A DNA stretch of 49,133 nucleotides, taken from positions 1 to 49,133 of the forward strand of contig DVLA01000055.1 of NCBI GenBank assembly GCA_018715745.1, given 5' to 3'. Positions 46,109 to 49,133 of this stretch are shown piece by piece; position 1 is the stretch's first letter; each line of letters starts with the position of its first letter. Below the pieces are notes generated by a model. That model was not told the DNA's origin, did not search any database, and saw only the letters and a list, made by a program, of their open reading frames with translations. The stretch comes from Candidatus Coprenecus stercoripullorum. Lineage in GTDB: Bacteria > Bacteroidota > Bacteroidia > Bacteroidales > UBA932. A program made the translations under genes and the position numbers.

Positions 46109-49045
46109 ATGCAGTTTCCGAAATTCCTGATAAAGCTTTCAGTTATAGCCTTGGCATTGTACCTGTCCTTTTCATGCGGGTATAGTGTCACGGGAGGGAG
46201 GCGTGCTCAGGCAGACGGGCCGGTTGACTCGCTTTTCGCCCTGTTCGCCGCCCCTGATACGCTTTCAGGGGCCGATGAAGGGCTGTTGCCTGCAGATGAC
46301 GCGGTAGCGGACTCCCTGCCGGCCGCTTCTCCCCGGAGCGATACTCTTGTTGCCGGAAAGGATACTGTGGAACGTCCTGCCGGAGGTTTTGTCAGGGACA
46401 GCCTAAGGGCGCCGGTAGCGGATTCCGTTTCCCTGCTTCCGGTGACTGACAGTATCCCTTCCCTTGACACTCTTTTTCTCTCCGACTCTACAAGGCAGGG
46501 CATGCTGGACATGCCTGCTTTCTCGACGGCGCGGGATTCGGTAATAGAGGATTTCACTGACGGGAAGAAAATGATATATTATTATGGCGATGTGAGCGTA
46601 ACATACGGCAATATGGAGCTTACGGCCGAATATATGGAGTATGATGTCGACCGGCAGACGGTTTATGCGGCCGGTGTTGCCGATACCGCAGGTGTAGTGA
46701 CTGGCAAGCCGGTAATGAAAGAGGGGAACAAGACCTATTCCATGGACAATGTGCTTTATAATTTCGATACGCAGAGGGCGAGAATCAGGAATGCCGTTTC
46801 GGAAGAGGAGGACGGGATACTGCAGGGGCGCAATATGAACATGCTTCCCGACAAGTCCATAAATATTAACGGAGGGCGATATACGGTCTGTGATCTGGAG
46901 CATCCGCACTATTACCTGAGAATGACGAGGGCTAAAGTGGAGACACAGCCGAAGCAGAAAACCGTGTTCGGGCCGGCCTATCTCGTGCTGGAGGATGTCC
47001 CCCTGCCTTTGGTCCTGCCTTTCGGGTTTGTACCGAGAAGGCCTGCAAGGGCCAGCGGAATACTTTTCCCGACATTCGGCGAGGAAGCGGCGAGAGGGCT
47101 TTTCTTCAAGGACGGAGGGTTCTATTTCGTCCTCGGTGACTATTTCGATGTAGCCCTTACCGGAAGCATATATACCAAGGGCTCGTGGAGCGTGTCCATG
47201 AATACGAGGTACAAGCTGAGGTACAAGTTCAACGGTTCTTTCAGCCTTACCTATTCCAACGACCAGACGGGAGACAAGGGAAGCCCGGACTTTTTCCAGA
47301 CCAAGAACTTCGAATTCAAATGGTCGCATGCCCAGGATTCCAAGGCAAGGCCGGGTACGTCCTTCAGGGCTTCGGTCAATTTTTCAAGCCCTTCCAACAA
47401 TAGGTATAATTACGAAGGTATAAATGACGCCCTTCAGAACCAGGTGTCATCGTCCATTTCCTATTCCAGGACATGGAGCGCCCTGAGCCTGTCGATAAAC
47501 GCCCTGCACAGCCAGAACTCGCGGGACAGTTCGTATGCCATTACCTTGCCTAATATTACCTTGAACGTAAACAAGTTCTACCCGTTCAAACGTAAAAACA
47601 GGGTGGGAAAGGAAAGATGGTACGAGCAGTTCGGGCTAAGCTATAATACCACGCTGCAGAACAAGATAAATTTCAAGGCAAGTGAAATAAACGACCCGGA
47701 CTTCTGGAACAAGATGCAGACGGGCATGACGCACCGTTTTACGATAGACCTTCCTACCTTTACCCTGTTCAAGTACATAAACTTCTCGCCCGGGGTGTCA
47801 TACGGCATGAACTGGTATTTCCAGTCAAGCAGCCGTTACTATAATCCCGAGACCGACAAGGTGGAGACTGTAAAGACGGACCTGTTCGGCGATTTTGGCG
47901 CGTCGCATACTTTTTCGGCCAATATGTCCGTAAGTACGAGGCTTTACGGCCTGTTCAATTTCAGGCACGGCAAGCTCAAGGCCGTCAGGCACATGATAAC
48001 CCCTTCGCTCTCGGTATCGTATTCTCCCGAGATGGGGACCCTTGTAAACGGGTACAGGACATACACCTATACGGACATACACGGTATCAGCCATACCGAG
48101 GAATACAACAAGTGGTCGGGCGGAATCAACAACCCCCCTGCAAAGGGTAAGTCCGCCACCCTGTCTTTTTCAATAGGCAACAACCTGGAAGCAAAGGTAG
48201 AGGACCGAAAGGATACGACCGGTACCGGCGTCAAGAAGATAAAGCTGATAGACCAGCTGAACCTGTCGGGAGGCTATAACTTCCTTGCGGATTCCATGAA
48301 GCTTTCCAATTTCAATATAAGCGCCAATACCAATGTGCTTGAAAAGGTGGCCATCAGCGGAAATATGGTACTCGATCCCTATGCGGTCAATTACAGGGGA
48401 CAGAGGATAAATGAATTCAACGTGATGCATACCGGACGTCTGGTACGTCTGACGAGTGCCAGCATATCCGCAAGCTTCAGTATATCCGGGGACGGGAAAG
48501 GAAAGGGGAATGACGGTTCGTCCTCGTCCGGCAGCAGTAATGCCGGTGCTGGCGGTTCCGGGAACACGGGAAACAGGGGGCGCGGAAGCAATGTCAACAT
48601 GGGTGCGGAACCGACGCCTTATACAAGGGTCTATTACCATCCTGTAACTGGGGAGTATATTCCAGGAGGCTGGGTCTATTATCTGAACCCCGAAGTGCCG
48701 TGGGCCATAACCTTTTCTTATTCGTATAACTATAGCAAATCATACCAGTACAGCAATGACCAGCTGATAGTCAAGAACAACCATACCCAGACGCTCGGGG
48801 TGACGGCACAGGTGAGGCTTACCAAAGACCTCAATATAAATGTTACGACCGGGTTCGACCTTACCAAACTGAAACTTACCACTACGCAGTTGAGCGCCAC
48901 ATACGATTTGCACTGTTTCCAGATTTCGTTTTCATGGGTGCCTATGGGAAGGTGGACCCAATGGAATTTCAGGATAAACGCCAAGGCGGCGGCTTTGGCG
49001 GACCTGCTTTCCTACAGGAAAGGAGCATCCGAGTGGGATAATTGA
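46109..49045 (+). CDS. LptD/OstA-like LPS-assembly outer-membrane protein
   Basis: OstA-like GKKMIYYYGDVSVTYGNMELTAEYMEYDVDRQTVYAAGV, then a large beta-barrel; MQFPKFLIKLSVIAL start at 46109. Confidence 0.88.
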   Translation: MQFPKFLIKLSVIALALYLSFSCGYSVTGGRRAQADGPVDSLFALFAAPDTLSGADEGLLPADDAVADSLPAASPRSDTLVAGKDTVERPAGGFVRDSLRAPVADSVSLLPVTDSIPSLDTLFLSDSTRQGMLDMPAFSTARDSVIEDFTDGKKMIYYYGDVSVTYGNMELTAEYMEYDVDRQTVYAAGVADTAGVVTGKPVMKEGNKTYSMDNVLYNFDTQRARIRNAVSEEEDGILQGRNMNMLPDKSININGGRYTVCDLEHPHYYLRMTRAKVETQPKQKTVFGPAYLVLEDVPLPLVLPFGFVPRRPARASGILFPTFGEEAARGLFFKDGGFYFVLGDYFDVALTGSIYTKGSWSVSMNTRYKLRYKFNGSFSLTYSNDQTGDKGSPDFFQTKNFEFKWSHAQDSKARPGTSFRASVNFSSPSNNRYNYEGINDALQNQVSSSISYSRTWSALSLSINALHSQNSRDSSYAITLPNITLNVNKFYPFKRKNRVGKERWYEQFGLSYNTTLQNKINFKASEINDPDFWNKMQTGMTHRFTIDLPTFTLFKYINFSPGVSYGMNWYFQSSSRYYNPETDKVETVKTDLFGDFGASHTFSANMSVSTRLYGLFNFRHGKLKAVRHMITPSLSVSYSPEMGTLVNGYRTYTYTDIHGISHTEEYNKWSGGINNPPAKGKSATLSFSIGNNLEAKVEDRKDTTGTGVKKIKLIDQLNLSGGYNFLADSMKLSNFNISANTNVLEKVAISGNMVLDPYAVNYRGQRINEFNVMHTGRLVRLTSASISASFSISGDGKGKGNDGSSSSGSSNAGAGGSGNTGNRGRGSNVNMGAEPTPYTRVYYHPVTGEYIPGGWVYYLNPEVPWAITFSYSYNYSKSYQYSNDQLIVKNNHTQTLGVTAQVRLTKDLNINVTTGFDLTKLKLTTTQLSATYDLHCFQISFSWVPMGRWTQWNFRINAKAAALADLLSYRKGASEWDN

Positions 49046-49133
49046 AAGCCGGCATAAGATGCAAGGCCGGGAGCACTGGCGGGCCTGTCCGGACAATGCC
49101 GGGACGCAACGTGATTGTAAACGAAGTTTAAAA

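Noticed and set aside
49046-49133. Sequence after the LptD-like gene as a new gene start
   Set aside because: Only 88 nt remain; no convincing ORF, promoter or RNA can be assigned before the window ends

Overview
This looks like an ordinary, gene-dense chromosomal segment from a Bacteroidales-type bacterium. The lineage call rests on TAnnTTTG-type -7 boxes and on families such as putative porin, DUF4254, DUF4493/PCMD and LptD-like OstA. About 44 protein-coding genes cover nearly the whole window. I saw no tRNA or rRNA genes, CRISPR arrays, transposases, phage genes or obvious pseudogenes. Core genes include panB, dnaK, tdk, rsmI, parE, ribD/ribE/ribBA/ribH, pyrF, psd, cdsA, ftsH, rsfS, birA, rpe, pepD, dnaA and an lptD-like gene. 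The best candidate for an unusual system is 9002-12946. There a HAD phosphatase, a NuoE-like [2Fe-2S] protein, a PAS-containing putative sensory (group C / HydS-like) [FeFe]-hydrogenase and a SpoIIE/PP2C-type phosphatase with an unassigned C-terminal extension are chained by three consecutive 4-bp ATGA overlaps. Second-tier observations are: a PAS + AlbA_2 gene pair behind a DPP-IV-like peptidase; a DUF4493 lipoprotein / beta-barrel / PCMD lipoprotein operon; a 5'-nucleotidase split into two genes in reversed domain order; a run of 14-22 nt gene overlaps through pyrF-rib; interleaved divergent promoters; and a hairpin in the AT-rich leader upstream of dnaA. All calls come from reading protein motifs and DNA by eye. 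No database search or folding was run.
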